In this document: positions 1 through 10,150 of the stretch, piece by piece | Layout of the letters: every line of letters begins with the position of its first letter | How positions within the stretch are numbered: the first letter of the stretch is position 1 | Source: Alentia gelatinosa | Taxonomy: Eukaryota; Annelida; Polychaeta; Phyllodocida; Polynoidae | DNA length: 64,000 nucleotides | Direction of reading: 5' to 3' | NCBI GenBank assembly: GCA_950022655.1 | Contig: OX465581.1 | Coordinates: 107,739,125-107,803,124 of the forward strand | Made by a program: the position numbers and the translations under genes | Notes under the pieces: model-generated | Database searches by the model: none | Told to the model about the DNA's origin: nothing | What the model saw: only the letters and a program-made list of their open reading frames with translations

Positions 1-17
1 TTCTTTATTTCATACAG

Positions 18-1899
18 GAACAAATGACCCATGAGCAATACAACGAGGGATGTGACATTTGGTCCTTAGGGTGTGTGCTCTTCGAATTGGCAGCTCTCCG
101 TCCTCCTTTCATGGCCTACAGTCACCACGACCTGGCTAAAGCCATCTGTAGCCGCCAGCTCGGCAAGCTCCCGAAGTACTACTCTGACGACCTCAAAGAT
201 CTCATTAACTCCATGCTGGCCGTCAATGTAAGTACTCAATCCATTTCTCATAAATGAACTGTCATTGTGCTTAATACTACGGTTTATTATTTAATTAAAT
301 ATTTTATGGAATAGCAGCGCTTTAACATATATGTTTCGATATAGAATTGCCTTCTTTTAATGAAAAATATTCATTAAACTGCGAAGAAAACCTGAAGGAA
401 TATACATCATCTATAATATTGTATTCTTCATATTTTACAGTGTGTTGAACGGCCATCAACAACAGATATCCTGAGTAATCCACACATTCAGAAGCTCGTC
501 TCCGAGATGGAGAAGAGGAGTAAACTCAATGAGGATGACAGCGACTCGCTGGCAGAGAACCTTAAGAAAGAGCAGCAGAAACTTGTTGAGAGAGAAGAAG
601 CATTGTACGCCAGAGAAATCGCGCTAGAGAAAAGAGAAAAGGAAATTCAAGGTAATTTTTATGAATAAATAGCCGCTTTTTAAGAAGTCTTGAGATATAC
701 AGTGGAATAATTATTTTAATTCGAAATTGTAAGACACATGACCTTGCCTAATAGTCCATCTGCTTTAATATAAACGTATGATTAAAGACGGAATATCTAG
801 TTATTGTGAAACATTCTTATGAAAAAAAGTAATATTCTGGAAATATAAACATGAAGACCAACCAGCTGTCCTCTTCTTCTTTTTTATGTGTAAATTTCTT
901 GCTTATATTAATATTAATATCAATTCTTTCATTTCAGCAAAAGAACGTGAGCTACTGTTGAAAGAAAAGATGATGGCCGCTCAGAAATCATCGTCAAAGA
1001 ATCGCCATGAAAAGGAGAATCGTACCCCCACTGCAAAGACCAGCGGCCTTAACAAAGGTAAACCATGCGTCTCCAAGCAAACTTTCTTACCAGTAGTAGC
1101 CTCTACTGACAGAACCAAGCCTAGACTCAGCCCTCTAAATCTAAGAAAATGTGAACAAAACCGAAAGCCTGCAAAGTCTCCCCTTGCCCTCCGAGACAGA
1201 AAAGAGAAGGCCGAAGAAAGCAAATTAATTTCTCCAATAACAAAAGGAAATACCTACACGGTTATAAGTGATACTCTGGACAGAATCAAATCTAAGACAG
1301 AAGCTTGTAGCCCAGTTGAAATGACAAAGAGAATCTAAAGATGTACACGACTAACAGGCATATTAAATTAACTTAATCGTGGACAAGGCATGAAAACAGC
1401 CGCGGAAGACGTTCAAATGAAAACAGGATGGTCATCGATACATCCAGGATAATATAGAACCTAAGAAACTGATTACAATATTTGCATATGTCTATCACAA
1501 ATCGGCGATTCACAAAGTACCTCATGTGTATAATACCGTTTAATAGGGCTAGCTTTCAAGAGGCATTATTTTCATGACTTTCTTTTTTCCCTTCGTACAG
1601 AAGCCAATGACATGAACAATCAGCTCATTGCTGCACTCAGACGCGCGGCGAAAACTGCGGTGGCGAAAACAAAACGGGAAGCTTTCTTAGAGCGGACCCA
1701 ACATCTTGTCGGCGAGGAGCAGCACTGGACAAAACTGGACCTTATCAAAGAGCTGTGTCACAGCATGGAGCAACTCAGCAAGAAGTCCAACGACCGAGCA
1801 TTACTCGCTCGCCTCTCAAAGATCCAGTCCAGGTCGACCGAGCTGCAAAGAGAGTCTCTCGTGATCGGGACGCATAACAAACGGCTTTGCTCCATGTAA
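18..1899 (+). CDS. NEK2: NEK2-like mitotic Ser/Thr kinase, C-terminal part (5' partial, four exons)
   Basis: Exons 18-227, 441-651, 938-1057 and 1601-1899 join in frame through GT-AG introns to 279 residues plus TAA. Exon 1 opens on E-Q-M, matching the end of the kinase SPEQM motif, then reads DIWSLGC (subdomain IX) and PPF. Exon 2 holds the last kinase helix (ERPSTTDILSNP) and starts a charged coiled coil that runs into exon 3, as in NEK2 family dimerisation regions. Exon 3 carries a KEN box (codons 1012-1020) followed by TP, fitting a kinase degraded by the APC/C. Known role of the family: centrosome separation through linker phosphorylation. The last exon is not clearly alignable by eye to vertebrate NEK2 tails, and it lacks their C-terminal Met-Arg. 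The ATP-binding lobe lies upstream of the window. Another NEK member is possible, but the coiled coil directly after the kinase favours NEK2. Confidence 0.85.
938..1338 (+). CDS. Alternative 3' end of NEK2-like gene (read-through of the third donor)
   Basis: If the donor at 1058 is not used, the frame stays open for 93 more codons to a TAA at 1336-1338. The extension is basic and rich in Ser/Thr-Pro, with LSPL, KSPLALR, ISPI and CSPVE, so it looks like real kinase-tail sequence rather than intron. An ATTAAA at 1362-1367 lies 24 bases past the stop and could serve as poly(A) signal. Vertebrate NEK2 makes a short NEK2B form by using an intronic 3' end; this may be a parallel case. Inference; needs transcript evidence. 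Confidence 0.45.
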
Positions 1900-2168
1900 A
1901 TCCAGTCAATAATACAACCAGGAGTGCTATGGGGGACAAAATCTAGTCAAGATATATAACTGTGACGGTCTTCTTCTTCACTTTGGACTCAGGATGAAGA
2001 TTTCCACCTAGTCAAAAACTGTTCATGCTTGGTGCTTACAAATTGCTTTTTTGCAAAATCATGAAATTTTGGTGATATTTATTCATCTAAAATATAGTTG
2101 GTGCTGTATATAATTGTTGTATTTCCTTAATATTTATGTCATTGTAAATTAATTCATCTCTTTGTTTG

Positions 2169-2174
2169 AATAAA
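2169..2174 (+). terminator. Poly(A) signal AATAAA of the NEK2-like gene
   Basis: AATAAA lies 270 bases after the stop codon at 1899 and is followed by a T/GT-rich stretch (CATTTTTGTTCTGCG). It is the first perfect signal downstream of the gene, so it probably ends the long transcript. Confidence 0.6.
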
Positions 2175-2932
2175 TCTATGATAACAACGTTCATTTTTGT
2201 TCTGCGTTAGATAGTTGGTAAGGCTTTTTAAATGAAAGGAAGGATACCTAGAGGAATTGCAAGACTGTTTCGTCCATCAAACATGATTTTACAAGTTTCC
2301 CAATATATTTTGCACATTTTGTACTCTTATAAGAAGTTGTAGAAAATTTCCCAAGGTGACTATAATTACATGTACTTGAAAGTGCAAATGGAGAATACTC
2401 CAATTATCCTCGGTATTATTATATACTCCAAAGGATCGCAATACGTGATTCTGTTGTTATGGAAACTAATGCTTAAGGTAAATCTATAACATCGAAACCA
2501 CACAATATAGCATAACATTGATAAAAGCTGAATAACGTGCGAAGGACCATGGCAGGCCTTCTAATAAATCGTGTTTGAAATGACATGTGTGGTACAGTTC
2601 AGCGGGTGCTGAATGGAAGGAAGAAGTTTACCTCAGAATGTTAGTATCAATGCTCTTCAGACCTATACCTCATCAGGGAGGTTGATATTCTCCAAATACC
2701 TTTCCCAATAGATATTGATCTCAATATCAGTCTTCTTTTATAGTATTAATCACCGTACATTTGAAACCCTTGGTACCTCAATTCAGTCTCATTTTACGTA
2801 GCCTAACAAAAGTAATGTTTTTTTCCTAGAAACAGATATTTCACAAAATACCCATGTCAGCTTATGAAGTAATCTATAAATTGATACAAACGAATAAAAT
2901 CTAATTGTATTTTACTTTACAATTTATTGGTA

Positions 2933-2938
2933 AATATC
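2933..2938 (-). terminator. Poly(A) signal of MRPL14
   Basis: TTTATT on the + strand reads AATAAA on the - strand, 67 bases beyond the MRPL14 stop. This is a normal short 3' UTR distance. Confidence 0.6.
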
Positions 2939-3004
2939 AACAAAACACTGCTCTTGATCATATTCTTCTCACCGCTAGTCACAGTTTGCAGTTTACATGA
3001 ATTT

Positions 3005-3682
3005 TCACATAAATCTAGTTGCGAGGGATAGGATTTTCGTAAAGTCTCCCTTTCTGCCCCGAAGCATGGATGGTATGGGTACTCTGATCCGTGTCCCTGT
3101 CGGAGTACCATTGTCCTCTACCAAAACGATACTGTTCGAGTCAAATCTTGGCACCATTGGTTTTTGCTTCTGTTTCAAGCCGACAATATATCCCCTTTTC
3201 TTTTGTCCTCGGATAGCGACAAGTACTTTATCGCCGAGGAAGCCAACGCTCTTCTTATTGTAAACGTGGATACACCGTGCGGGTTTTCCTGCCAGTTCAG
3301 CTTCACGTCCAATTATACTGTTATCCACAACACGTAGTCTTGATAATTTCCTTATCTCCTCCATATTTGGCGTCGTGCTATAAAGAAAAATCACGAATTT
3401 AACTTAATGCAATTAAGGTCATATATTATACGATTACATGCTATAAATAAAATTTGTTGACAATGATAGGCATTTGGCTAAATTATTGAAATATTCATAT
3501 GATTTATCGTTTTAACACAACTCTTCTTCGTCAATAACAAAACTATTAGATTAATTAGTTAAATCTGCACATAGATATTTCCATACAGGGCATACATGTG
3601 CACCAACTAACCTGAAAGCTCGCGACACTATGCTATAGGCTGGTGATGGGATGAGCCGTTGTACATTTCTTAGTAGCGACAT
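3005..3682 (-). CDS. MRPL14: Mitochondrial large ribosomal subunit protein uL14m (MRPL14), complete
   Basis: Exon 1 is 3682-3612 and exon 2 is 3377-3005 on the - strand, joined by a GT-AG intron (3611-3378) with phase conserved. Together they make 444 nt, 147 residues plus stop, close to the usual MRPL14 length. Residues 1-24 are basic and hydroxylated with no acidic residue (MSLLRNVQRL start), as in a mitochondrial targeting peptide. The remainder is the uL14 fold: VVDNS near residue 42, RCIHVYNKKSVG, GDKVLVAIRGQKKRG, RFDSNSIVLVEDNG and GTRIRVPIP. The protein sits at the subunit interface of the mitoribosome. The start was chosen because it is the first ATG upstream in frame and gives the targeting peptide; a Met inside exon 2 would lose it. 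Gene order: tail-to-tail with the NEK2-like gene. Confidence 0.95.
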
Positions 3683-3735
3683 TTCCTACAGAAAAAAGAT
3701 AATGCATATACAAGTGAAAGCTGACCTAAAACATA

Positions 3736-3853
3736 TACATTAGAACCCCACGCAAGCAGATACCCTCGGTTCCGGGCCAATGTGTCCGTTTATGCGGGCA
3801 CTTATAGAGGATGACCGCTTACACGGGATGCCCGCTTATAAATACAGGGTTTT
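3736..3853. repeat. Tigger/pogo-like non-autonomous element fragment
   Basis: The left end reads TACATTAGAACCCC and the right side ends near AATACAGGG. The short phrase (T)CCGCTTAYRCGGG recurs in between (TGTCCGTTTATGCGGGCAC, GACCGCTTACACGGG, TGCCCGCTTATAAA). This resembles the ends of the elements at 7531-8982 and 9609-10150 and looks like a deleted solo-end copy. Confidence 0.5.
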
Positions 3854-4088
3854 CAAGTTTCCATTGGTCATACAGTGTAGATGAAACAAACGAGTCTCTG
3901 GATATGCAATTATTGTATATACAGGCTACTCTGTGGCAGAGACAAAGCAGGTCATTGCTGACACACGCTGTGACATATGATTTAGGTATCCAAACTTTTT
4001 TCCATATTCTAAAAGATGCAAACTAATTATTCATGTAATACGGTTTTTTTCCCCCTATTTCATAATGGTAAATTTCAAACTGCTCCCG

Positions 4089-4325
4089 AATTCAAGTGGA
4101 AATCTCACACCTACACATTTACCGAGGTGAATGTTCTGTTACTTTCCACACCACATAGAAATGGTATGAAAAGGATTGGCCTTTGATATAGCAGTAGATC
4201 TACCACTGCTTGGGATGAAGGGGAAAGGTGGCTGCAGTGGGACTCAAACCAACAAAGTCTGACAACCTTATGATAACAAGTCCAGTGCTCTTCATCACTG
4301 AGTGAACACCCTACCCCGGTCGCTT
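4089..4325 (-). repeat. tRNA-derived SINE, copy 1 (with head)
   Basis: Read on the - strand, this copy has a tRNA-like head. GGTTTGAGTCCC (plus 4250-4239) fits a pol III B box. An A-box-like stretch lies about 50 bases earlier, around CACTCAGTGATGAAGAGC. The body then reads TCATACCATTTCTATGTGG, AATGTGTAGG and GTGAGATTTC. The same body recurs on the + strand at 29073-29248 and 47019-47216, where the 3' tail is also preserved. This copy appears to stop before the tail. Confidence 0.65.
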
Positions 4326-4859
4326 TAGTTATGCTTGCTGGCAAGCATATCCGGCCTGTACCACAAGGTGACAAGAAGGTGAACAGATTGATTATTGCTG
4401 TCCACCCCAGCAGGCCAGACGAGCCTGGAGATATCTGTGAGTGTTACCCTAATGAAACATAACAAAAATTGAGGAAATCGGGCCAATTGTGCTGTTTTTC
4501 GCGCTAAAAGTTTATACTCCCAATATCAAGATAGATATTAAACATTCACACCCTGGGGCGAGGGTGTGCCATAACGTCCTGACTTTTAGCTGGTGGCTCC
4601 CAACGTCCTGCAACCATTTGATGTATATGAACTAGGGTTTGTGTCTGTAAAGGGTTGGTTCTACCAGCATGATGGATTTGCCATACGTGTGTATCGTGTT
4701 ATATCTTATAGTATCGCGATATGTTTCCCTCTTTTGCCATGATACATTGTGTGCTGTGATGTGTGTATGTAGGAACCGGTTCATCCATGTACCACGGACG
4801 GGGGGCGGTCCAGTTTGGGAAAGGAGCTGCCTACTGGTACACGGATGACTCGGCCCCGG
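4326..4859. other. Unassigned spacer
   Basis: I find no gene here. Near the right end, TTTGGGAAAGGAGCTGCC (from about 4815) resembles a phrase iterated at 9210-9300. The stretch may hold a decayed element end, but I cannot define it. Confidence 0.3.
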
Positions 4860-5297
4860 GAATTGGACGCCTTGAGCCTTTTACTGTTTGAGCCTCCTGT
4901 CAGCGCGAAAACGTGGGCGCCTTGAGCCTACCCCGTGGACGCCTTGACTCTTGAGCCTACCTCATTTGAGTTCAGATTAGCGGGTTAGGGTTAGAAAAGG
5001 GTTGGGTAAGGGTTAGGGTTGAGTATATATGTCTACCCCCTAGTCAGACGAGTCAGACCCTATACATTAGTATTATTCCCTAATAGTAGTACGGGAACGT
5101 ACTGTTAGGGTCGCTCACGACTATCTGCCCCCCAGTATAAGACTAAGTACACCTTTCAAAGTTTTTTACATCTAGATTCTCAAGGAAACCAATATGGGGT
5201 AGGCTCAAGGCGTCCACAGGGTAGGCTCAAGGCGTCCACAGAAAGGCTCAAGGCGTCCAGGGCTCGAATCGTCCCGGGCTCAAGGCGTCCATGAACC
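4860..5297. mobile_element. Phrase-iterated MITE A (GACGCCTTGAGCC phrase, telomere-like core)
   Basis: The left flank carries repeats of GGACGCCTTGAGCC (4864 on; near 4916; near 4939). The right flank carries the inverse GGCTCAAGGCGTCC four times (about 5220-5290). The outermost bases read GAATTGGACGCC on the left and, reversed, GGTTCATGGACGCC on the right. The core at 4984-5022 is TTAGGGTTAG/GGGTAAGGGTTAGGGTT, a degenerate telomere-like array. There is no coding capacity. Size and both ends resemble the element at 27123-27579. No clear target duplication is visible; CTCGGC occurs next to both ends, but in a GC-rich context. Confidence 0.65.
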
Positions 5298-5308
5298 CTC
5301 GGCGGTTT

Positions 5309-5968
5309 GGTAGCAGGTGGAAACGGCCCGGAGTAAAGTCGGCCCGGTATTCACGGCCCGGTCTGCGAGTAATAACGGCCCGCCCCCCGTAACCACGGCC
5401 CGATATTTTTTTAAAGATTTATAAAACCTTTTTGGCAAATATATGTGTGGTTACACTATGATGATACATATATTCCGGGAGTTTCATGGAATTAAAAAGC
5501 ATTTTGTCCATTTGTTTATGTGTACAGACATCCGTCAATGTCAAAATGGAATCTGCAACAAGTGTAGAATCTGTGTTGTATTTGGTTGTTAAACCTTCCC
5601 TAAAGAAAAACTTCCAACATTTTCATTGCAATTTTCATTCATAATATATATAGTACCGCATTAATGCAATTCAGTTAAGATTTATATCATTTCTGCCTTG
5701 TCCTAGATGCGCATGTGTGGCACAGAGTAGTAGAACTCGGGAAAAAAGATGCCCAGAGTTGGTACCCGGTCGCAGCCGCGTGCGTGTGGGTACAACCGGG
5801 CAAAAAAGCTACCCGGAGTCGCGTGTGAAAGCCCGCAGACGGCCGGGTATGCGGCAGGGAGGTGCCGGCGGGCGGGCGGGCCGATATTACTGCTTCAGCG
5901 GGCCGATATTACCTTGGGCCGTGAATACCACGGGCCGACCTCCGAGGGCGGGCCGATATTACTCGTAT
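5309..5968. mobile_element. Phrase-iterated MITE B (CGGCCCG phrase)
   Basis: The left side has five copies of ACGGCCCG or TCGGCCCG (5331-5403). The right side has the inverse, CGGGCCGATATTAC and variants, four or more times (5878-5965). The element is flanked on both sides by the same 10 bases, TCGGCGGTTT (5299-5308 and 5969-5978), which reads as a target-site duplication of 8-10 bp. The 450-base middle is AT-rich and non-coding; an open frame across the right arm is a by-product of its high GC content. It abuts element A, so the two insertions are adjacent or nested. Confidence 0.6.
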
Positions 5969-5978
5969 TCGGCGGTTT

Positions 5979-7530
5979 CCCCTCGGCCCCTATGCCTTGG
6001 GCTTGGCTCCTCGGCCCCCTCTAAGTTTACTACACACACTGGCACAGTGCACTGCAGTCCTGCGGTGCCACTGCTGACCAATTCAGAAGTTTTAGAGATG
6101 ACTTCTGATATTAAGACATTAGACTTTGCCAACAAACTTTCTGAAAGAACCCATCTGACAAGGTCGTAAGGCTTGTCACGGCGTCTGTTTGACTCGGTAC
6201 ACCAAGGCCGACATGATGCATTGAGCGATAATACAAGAATTCATTTTATTTAAGAAGATGTTTATGCACAATGACCATCCAGCTAGTTGTAACTACTAAT
6301 TTTAAGTAATATATATCATATGGCAGAAGTGGCGGTTTAAGATGTCCGAAAAAAAGCATTTGTTTATATGGGAAAGAAGGAAACAAACTTACGCTATCCA
6401 GAAAATGTCAAATGGGTGTTGTATTGGTAGATGTTATCCTCCCAAACATTTGAATGGAAGTTGCCAAATAGATCCGAAGAAGTAATTCTTATTCGTTGTT
6501 AGAAATCTGAAAGCAACTTAACACATAATGACAACAACACTTTGAAATATAAGATACTACGGGGGCATATTTTCTATGTACACCCTGTCAACAACTGTCA
6601 AGTTGAGGTGCTCATCTGGTGCCAGTATATCTCCCTAAATCGAGGTTTATTTTGTGAAATTAGGTGAATCTCGGATAAATCTATCACTGGCTTAATTTTA
6701 CGGTAAGTGCCTCTTTACCATTCGTCATTTGAAGCATCGTTATACTAAGTTGCCTTTCTGAAATCACTGCCTTGACACCAGTAGGGCGACACTTCTTACC
6801 CCTGGATCATACGATTGCAGTGGTGGGCTGCAAACCTACCTTCTGTCACCGTGCATTGTGCAGTACTTATCCTAAGTATTGTGTAACACCTCTAATCATA
6901 GTTCATTACTCGATGAGTAGAAGAAGGGGAGTATTGCAAGGGCTCTAATGTTGGCAATCTGTTATTGCTTTTGATAGCATAGCTGAACGTCCACAAATCG
7001 CTTGAAATGTTTGCTCTGACTCAGACTGAGTCTGACCAACACAGACGATACGGCTCCTGCTGGAGCTCCCCTTGTGCGCTACCAACCCGGCTCTCCCAAC
7101 CCCCGACTATCCCTCCCTCTCCGCCTACCAGCCCGGCTCCCTGACGTGTTTTCACATATCATAAACATAGTAGGCTCCCTTTTATCTAGGGTTTTAAGTG
7201 ATTGCGTGCATTTCATGTTGCAATACTGCTGTGCTTGTCCTAAAGACATATATTTGGTGTCATTTTCAGGGAAATGTTTGATCTGTGTAATTATTTAGGT
7301 TATATAATTTTCATATGAAATTATGTCACAGTTTCAAGTGGTTGAAGTTTTATACCGTATCTGTGGAAAGCCAGGTAAGGTTTACCCAAATTTCCTTAGT
7401 TCATACTGGCTGAAGGAACTGGCTCCAAGAATCTGCATGTATGATCTTCTACAGACCATTTATTCCGATGTGTTCGACCTTCGTTTCTAGTTTTAGGTGA
7501 AAAGTTTGGGTGGTGACCATAACTACAGAC
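5979..7530. other. No recognisable gene
   Basis: This is AT-rich spacer. At 7080-7145 there are two copies of a GC-rich phrase, CTACCAACCCGGCTC and CTACCAGCCCGGCTC. Nothing else stands out. Confidence 0.4.
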
Positions 7531-8982
7531 TACACTGGACACCCCGCTTAAGGGGGCACCTCGCTTAAGCCTTAGTTAAGGGGCCAATTTACTTGGAACA
7601 GAATTTTTTTCCTCTATCAAACCCCACTTGAGAGGACACCCCACTTAAGGGGATCTTCTACCAACCAGACAAAATCGTTGTGTGAAGCTCATACAATGGT
7701 TGCTGGAACATCTCGTGGAATTTTGTTTTTGTCTGATTGGTGGAGCATCGCAGGATGCCCATCTGCCAGTTGTCTGCTCTTGGTTGCTGGGTTAGTTGAG
7801 CATCTGTTGGTGGTTGCTGGTGTGTCACCCCATGGTTGCTGGTGGTTGTTGGAGCATTGGCTGTGGTTTCTGCTGAAAATGGCTTCCACCAACCAGATTT
7901 TTCAGGCGATTTCCCAGCCGATACTCCAACAACCCTCAAAGGGATGTAATTATAGCGTCGGCCGAATTACTGACTTATTGTGTTGTTTTGTTTTTTTTTT
8001 TGTTTTTTTATTGGGTTTGTGTCTGTTGGAATTGGACATCTGGCCGATGCATTTCAAGAGTATGATACCCGGCCACGAGCTTTGCCGGGACCCGCGGCGA
8101 GGGAACGTCGCCAACATGGCGCTGCCAACACCGGCAATACCTGAAGCCGCGAACAGACATAGAAAATTCCGACACTTTCGGTATTTTCAGCAGAATTCTA
8201 GCACCAGAGCATGCCATACACATTCATAACATCAACGTCCACCGGCCGGCACGACTGTCCGCACACCGCTGCTCTCTCTGGAGTGCCTGGTGGGGCGTCG
8301 GCTGGAGGATCTGCTGGAACTTCGGACCATCGTCTGAAACATCTGTAAGTTGGAAGCGCCCATCAGATGCTCGTATGGGACCACACAAATGTCTGGTGGG
8401 GGTTTCGGTGGAGCAGCGAAGCATTTTCAGGCAATTTGGCCAGACGTTTCAACCGACGTCTATCGAAAGGTCGGCTGGAACATCTGTTTGCATTGAAAAA
8501 GCGGTTGTTTGGAAGTCCCCCTTTAGGAGGACAATTATTTTCAGTATGAAATGCTTTTAACCCCACTTAAGGGAAGACTTTGGAGGGACAGCTTATCAAA
8601 TCTGATGGGACAGTGTAGGGACAAGACTCCAGATTATCCCCATTACTTGTATATGGTATGTGTGTGGTGGCCAGGCGACATTCGCAGATACCAAGATACC
8701 CTAGTTTGTTCCAGCAATTTAGTCTGTCAAAAAACAGTACTCCAGCATTCACATGTTGGGTGTGATTGCTGTGTGTCTCTATACACATGAGCCAGACTAG
8801 GATGTGTTTCCCTGAGCAATGGCTTAACTAACCTGGGGTCATGGATGTTTATAGAGGTATACTTTACTTACTTATTTGTATATAACCATGCCAGGCTGAA
8901 ATCCCCACTTAAGGGGATATCCCGCTTAAGGGGGCACTTGGCTAAGAACAGAGGTTTTCCCCTTAAGCTGGGTTTTACAGTA
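7531..8982. mobile_element. Tigger-like element T1 with CTTAAG phrase ends and an internal insertion
   Basis: Outer arms repeat CCC(G/A)CTTAAGGGG: near 7552, 7563, 7625 and 7640 on the left, and near 8562, 8903, 8921 and 8960 on the right, ending in GGGTTTTACAG|TA. The stretch at 8578-8680 (TGGAGGGACA, TATCAAAT, GACAAGACTCCAGATTATC) matches the interior of T2 at 9836-9895, so T1 and T2 are one family. T1 is longer because about 900 bases (about 7655-8550) sit inside it; that block is described separately. No transposase is visible, so the element is non-autonomous. Confidence 0.6.
7655..8550. mobile_element. Unclassified insertion inside T1 with its own iterated phrases
   Basis: This block has no counterpart in T2. 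It repeats short phrases in both orientations: CCAACCAGACAAAAT (7661) and CCAACCAGATTTTTC (about 7891), with the inverse TTTGTCTGATTGGTGG (about 7728); GCTGGAACATCT (7703, 8473) and GCTGGAACTTCG (8311); and GGTTGCTGG several times at 7696-7830. A CpG-rich patch lies at 8070-8160. Open frames across it show no family I recognise. Boundaries are approximate because no clean target duplication was found. Confidence 0.4.
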
Positions 8983-9405
8983 TGTATACCAGAAGATAAT
9001 GATATTCTGAAGACATGTAAATTTCAAATAGAAAAACTCTCGATATAGAAAATTTGAAAAATTATTCCCCATAAAACAACCAGACTGTCTGATCTAAAAA
9101 AAACCAGCCTATTTAAGGTATAGTATAATGATTATTTTTTATCATATAATGTATTTCTAAAGATTAGGTACCCTGCCTCTACACAAGGTTTGAAGACGGA
9201 GTCGGGTTGGAAAACGGCCTGTATTGTCGCATGCGTTAAAGGTGTGAAGAAGGGGGCATGTTTGGAAAAGGAGCCGGATTGGAAAAGGAGCAGCATTGAC
9301 TCGTAATAGCTCTTACATAAACTAGCACTAGAGTATGGAGCTAGATGGCATCAATATTGTTTGCCTGCTGCCCTAAGCTTAGGTAGATGGACGTATAACT
9401 TGATA
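8983..9405. other. Spacer with a small direct repeat
   Basis: The phrase TTGGAAAAGGAGC appears twice in close succession (about 9260-9293), with the variants GGGTTGGAAAACGG (about 9203) and TTTGGGAAAGGAGC (4815). It may be an end of a further phrase-iterated element. No exon is seen. Confidence 0.3.
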
Positions 9406-9539
9406 GACAATAATCGATGATTTTTGGATGTTGACCAGTAGTAATACACGAGCGATAGCGAATGTATTACCGTAATTATTACGTCGTCAACCTCAAGTGG
9501 TTTTCAGAGCCGACTGTCCAAAATCCGTCGATTGTTCCA
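9406..9539. repeat. Palindromic element, ACACGAGCG-centre type, copy 1
   Basis: Arms AATCGATGATTTTTGG and CCAAAATCCGTCGATT pair around a centre with TAATACACGAGCGATAGCG. The left arm is shorter because it lacks a block that the right arm has (CAGTCGGCTCTGAAAACC on the reverse strand). The full-length relative is at 50672-50815. Confidence 0.6.
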
Positions 9540-9608
9540 TTTCTTTCCTATGGTCATTAGTAATAATTATCTATTTGATAATGGGTATACATAATATATA
9601 TATATATG

Positions 9609-10150
9609 TACAGTAGAACCCGCCTAACGGACACCCAACGTAAGAGGACACCCCGCGGTAACAGTTTTCTTCTAATTGAAACAATTGGACGTTAAACTGA
9701 ACAGACAAAGCTTGGAAAGGAAATTTTCCCCTATATTAGATGTTTATTTTAACCCCATATGTAAGCGAACACCATGGGTGAACGGACCATTATCTCTGGA
9801 TGAAAAGCCATTTAACCCTGTGTAAACAGACACTCTGGAGGGACACCGGATCAAATATCGTAGAGCGTTCTGTGGGGACAACACTCCAGATTATCTATAT
9901 TATCTGTTTATTGGTGTGTGTGTGTGGCGGGTAGACTCAGGCTGCGTAGGCTCCTGTAGGCCTCAGTAAGGTTTCAGTGTTGGCGTGTGTGTTAGCAACG
10001 CCTTGCCCCATCTCACAGACTAGCCTTTATACATTTATGAGTACTGTATGATTATTGGAAAATTAAAAACCCAGTGTAAGAGGAGGACACCGCATGTAAG
10101 CGGGCACTTCGGCCCAGATTTGAGAATGTCCGCTTACGCAGGGTCCTAAA
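9609..10150. mobile_element. Tigger-like element T2
   Basis: It starts TA-CAGTAGAACCCGCC and ends near GCAGGGTCCTA, consistent with TA-targeting Tc1/mariner-pogo ends. The phrase TGTAAGCGGACACC and relatives recur inside both arms (AACGTAAGAGGACACC, TATGTAAGCGAACACC, CAGTGTAAGAGGAGGACACC, CATGTAAGCGGGCAC, reverse TGTCCGCTTACG). About 540 bp, no transposase frame. Confidence 0.6.

Larger units (their letters stand above)
1900..3004. other. Convergent intergenic spacer with both 3' UTRs
   Basis: Between the two facing stop codons I see only 3' UTR sequence, the two poly(A) signals and AT-rich spacer. There is no repeat or exon I can recognise. Confidence 0.6.

Noticed and set aside
3061..3263. 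Open frame on the + strand opposite MRPL14
   Set aside because: Antisense shadow of the well-supported MRPL14 exon 2.
4984..5022. TTAGGG-like array as a true telomere or chromosome end
   Set aside because: It is short, degenerate and enclosed by inverted element arms; sequence continues normally on both sides.
5255..5275. GGCTCGAATCGTCC as a tRNA B box
   Set aside because: It is part of the iterated phrase of MITE A, with no A box or cloverleaf around it.
5717..6169. 150-codon and 91-codon open frames
   Set aside because: They run across the GC-rich right arm of MITE B and repeat its phrase; not a gene.
7678..8229. 183-codon open frame
   Set aside because: It lies inside the insertion in T1, starts in the GGTTGCTGG phrase array and matches no family I know.
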